8,489 nucleotides of DNA from Oscillospiraceae bacterium (GTDB taxonomy: Bacteria; Bacillota; Clostridia; Oscillospirales; Oscillospiraceae). Positions 6,658 to 8,489 of this stretch are shown here, piece by piece. The notes below the pieces were generated by a model. The model was not told the DNA's origin. It was given only the letters and a program-made list of their open reading frames with translations, and did no database searches. Positions within the stretch are counted from its first letter, which is position 1; each line of letters opens with the position of its first letter. The stretch covers positions 1 to 8,489 of the forward strand of contig JAFRUW010000156.1 in assembly GCA_017438675.1 (NCBI GenBank), given 5' to 3'. The translations under genes were made by a program, and so were the position numbers.

Positions 6658-8325
6658 ATGAAAAGTGATATAGAAATTGCCCAGTCCGTTAAAATGAAGC
6701 CCATTACGGAGATCGCCGAAATCGCAGGTATTCCCGACGAGTATCTTGAAATGTACGGCAGGCACAAGGCGAAGGTGGACCTTTCCTTACTGAAGGATTC
6801 CCCCCGCCCCGACGGGAAGCTTGTCCTTGTCACCGCCATCACCCCCACCCCCGCAGGCGAGGGTAAAACAACCACTACAGTAGGTCTTGCAGACGGTCTT
6901 CGCCGCATCGGCAAAAACTCCGTCATCGCCCTGAGAGAGCCTTCTCTCGGCCCCGTATTCGGCATCAAGGGCGGCGCCGCAGGCGGCGGCTGGGCCCAGG
7001 TGGTTCCCATGGAGGACATCAACCTCCACTTCACAGGCGACTTCCACGCCATCGGCGCGGCAAACAACCTCCTTGCCGCGATGCTGGACAACCATATATA
7101 TCCGGGCAACCGCCTGAACATCGACCCCCGCAGGATCACATGGAAGCGCTGCGTCGATATGAACGACCGCCAGCTCCGCTATGTCACCGACGGTCTCGGC
7201 GGAAGAGTCAACGGCGTTCCCAGAGAGGACGGATACGATATCACTGTCGCTTCCGAGATAATGGCAGTCCTTTGCCTCTCCTCCTCGATTTCCGATCTCA
7301 AGTCCCGTCTCGCCAGCATCATCGTTGGCTACACATACGATGAAAAGCCGGTGACAGCCGGTGATCTGAACGCTCAGGGCGCAATGACCGCCCTCCTTAA
7401 GGACGCGCTGAAGCCCAACCTGGTCCAGACCCTTGAAGGTACTCCCGCATTTGTCCACGGCGGTCCTTTCGCCAATATCGCTCACGGCTGCAATTCCATC
7501 ATCGCCACCCGCATGGCTATGAAGATGGGCGACTACGCCATTACAGAGGCCGGCTTCGGCGCCGATCTGGGTGCCGAGAAGTTCCTGGACATCAAGTGCC
7601 GGGTGGCAGGTCTAAGGCCCTCCGCGGTCGTCATCGTGGCGACCATCCGCGCTCTCAAGATGCACGGCGGCGTTCCCAAGACAGAACTGGGCTCCGAGAA
7701 CCTTGACGCTCTTGAAAAGGGCATCCCCAATCTGCTCCGCCATATCTCAAACATCAAGAACGTTTACAAGCTCCCCTCCGTTGTGGCCGTCAACCGCTTC
7801 CCCACCGATACGGACCGGGAAGTTGAGCTGCTTATCGAGAAGTGCAGAGAGCTGGGCGTCAACGCCGTACTGTCCGACGTATGGGCAAAGGGCGGCGAAG
7901 GCGGCATGGCTCTTGCAGAGGAAGTCGTCCGTCTCTGTGAAGAGCCCAACGATTTCACCTTCAGCTACAGCACCGAGGACAGCATTGAGAAGAAGCTTGA
8001 GGATCTGTCGAAGAAGATCTACGGCGGCGCAGGCGTACAGTTTACGGCTCCCGCAAAGAAAGAGATCGCAAAGCTCACCGAGCTGGGTTATGACAAGCTC
8101 CCCATCTGCGTGGCAAAGACCCAGTACAGCTTCTCCGACGATCCCGCCCTTCTGGGCGCGCCGGAAGGCTTTGTCGTCACAGTAAGGAACGTAAAGGTTT
8201 CCGCGGGCGCGGGCTTCCTGGTTGCCCTTACCGGCGATATTATGACAATGCCCGGCCTCCCCAGAGTACCCGCCGCTGAGAAGATCGATGTGGATGACAA
8301 CGGCGTCATCACCGGTCTCTTCTAA
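6658..8325 (+). CDS. fhs: formate-tetrahydrofolate ligase
   Basis: 555 residues, the normal size for the monofunctional bacterial enzyme. It is cytosolic (usually a tetramer) and makes 10-formyl-THF from formate, THF and ATP. It feeds purine and fMet synthesis, and the methyl branch of the Wood-Ljungdahl pathway in acetogens. Seen in order: N-terminal [18 protein letters not shown]; the nucleotide loop TPAGEGKTT at 64-72; [18 protein letters not shown] at 94-111; [15 protein letters not shown]; the [14 protein letters not shown] and [13 protein letters not shown] segments; and the C-terminal [18 protein letters not shown], all highly conserved in the family. The ATG at 6658 follows its own promoter and ribosome binding site. 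A terminator follows the stop, so it is a single-gene unit. No folD, fchA or acetyl-CoA-synthase genes are adjacent, so the window does not show acetogenesis. Confidence 0.98.
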   Translation: MKSDIEIAQSVKMKPITEIAEIAGIPDEYLEMYGRHKAKVDLSLLKDSPRPDGKLVLVTAITPTPAGEGKTTTTVGLADGLRRIGKNSVIALREPSLGPVFGIKGGAAGGGWAQVVPMEDINLHFTGDFHAIGAANNLLAAMLDNHIYPGNRLNIDPRRITWKRCVDMNDRQLRYVTDGLGGRVNGVPREDGYDITVASEIMAVLCLSSSISDLKSRLASIIVGYTYDEKPVTAGDLNAQGAMTALLKDALKPNLVQTLEGTPAFVHGGPFANIAHGCNSIIATRMAMKMGDYAITEAGFGADLGAEKFLDIKCRVAGLRPSAVVIVATIRALKMHGGVPKTELGSENLDALEKGIPNLLRHISNIKNVYKLPSVVAVNRFPTDTDREVELLIEKCRELGVNAVLSDVWAKGGEGGMALAEEVVRLCEEPNDFTFSYSTEDSIEKKLEDLSKKIYGGAGVQFTAPAKKEIAKLTELGYDKLPICVAKTQYSFSDDPALLGAPEGFVVTVRNVKVSAGAGFLVALTGDIMTMPGLPRVPAAEKIDVDDNGVITGLF

Positions 8326-8341
8326 ACCGAAACAACATATG

Positions 8342-8374
8342 ACGCCCGTATCTTTTCGTGATACGGGCGTTTTT
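8342..8374 (+). terminator. intrinsic terminator of fhs
   Basis: Perfect 11-bp stem: ACGCCCGTATC (8342-8352) against GATACGGGCGT (8360-8370), a 7-nt loop and a T run (8370-8374). It begins 16 nt after the fhs stop. Confidence 0.92.
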
Positions 8375-8381
8375 CAGCACA

Positions 8382-8411
8382 AAACGCCGCCCGATTCCCC
8401 GAGCGGCGTTT
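8382..8411. terminator. second hairpin after fhs
   Basis: Arms AAACGCCGC (8382-8390) and GCGGCGTTT (8403-8411) pair perfectly over 9 bp around a 12-nt loop. Only three Ts lie at its 3' side and no T run follows on the minus strand, so its role as backup terminator is a guess. Confidence 0.45.
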
Positions 8412-8455
8412 CAGACTGTAGACAAACAAAGATTATAAGGAAAAGCTTCGCAGAA

Positions 8456-8477
8456 TTTCGCCGCCGCAGCGGCGAAA
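8456..8477. repeat. GC-rich inverted repeat near the window end
   Basis: TTTCGCCGC (8456-8464) and GCGGCGAAA (8469-8477) form a perfect 9-bp stem with a 4-nt loop. No T run follows on either strand. It may be part of a dispersed intergenic repeat or the terminator of a gene beyond the window. The rest of 8412-8489 shows no coding region. Confidence 0.5.
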
Positions 8478-8489
8478 CAAATTTGAATC

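Noticed and set aside
6787..7485. 232-residue open frame antisense to fhs
   Set aside because: No family resemblance or ribosome binding site seen. Long antisense frames are expected opposite GC-rich, biased coding sequence.
7703..8185. 160-residue frame within fhs, same strand
   Set aside because: Ser/Pro/Arg-rich shadow of a perfectly conserved fhs segment in another frame.
1..8489. CRISPR array, tRNA/rRNA genes, insertion sequence or integrase
   Set aside because: No direct repeat-spacer pattern, no structural RNA motif and no transposase or integrase coding seen in the window.

Overview
The window looks like a chromosomal piece of a gut- or rumen-type Clostridia, most likely Oscillospiraceae/Ruminococcaceae. 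This is an inference from four things: fairly high GC with many C/G-ending codons, a BspA-type leucine-rich-repeat (LRR) exoprotein with a type I dockerin, a Gld-type ABC exporter, and a stand-alone formate-tetrahydrofolate ligase. No species can be named from this sequence alone.

Layout. (1) Positions 1-741, plus strand: a TatD-family metal-dependent hydrolase lacking only its first few codons. (2) Positions 827-4131, plus strand: a two-gene, translationally coupled ABC system. It consists of an ATPase (TTG start) and a 740-residue membrane protein that fuses a GldF/ABC-2 permease to a GldG-type auxiliary domain. (3) Positions 4132-4218: a strong hairpin between two converging genes. (4) Positions 6397 down to 4219, minus strand: a secreted protein with about 20 LRR_5 repeats. 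A one-base frameshift in a five-base homopolymer cuts the last repeat and puts a clear C-terminal dockerin out of frame. (5) Positions 6398-6657: a divergent intergenic region with one near-consensus sigma-A promoter for each flanking gene. (6) Positions 6658-8325, plus strand: formate-tetrahydrofolate ligase (fhs), complete. (7) Positions 8326-8489: a good intrinsic terminator followed by two further inverted repeats and no gene.

How the parts work together. The ATPase and fused permease should form one exporter or surface-remodelling machine. The LRR/dockerin protein is a secreted or surface-attached adhesion or cellulosome-type component. TatD and Fhs are housekeeping functions with no evident link to their neighbours. 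I do not see a wholly new system. The points most worth a second look are the frameshifted LRR-dockerin gene and the single-chain GldF-GldG fusion.
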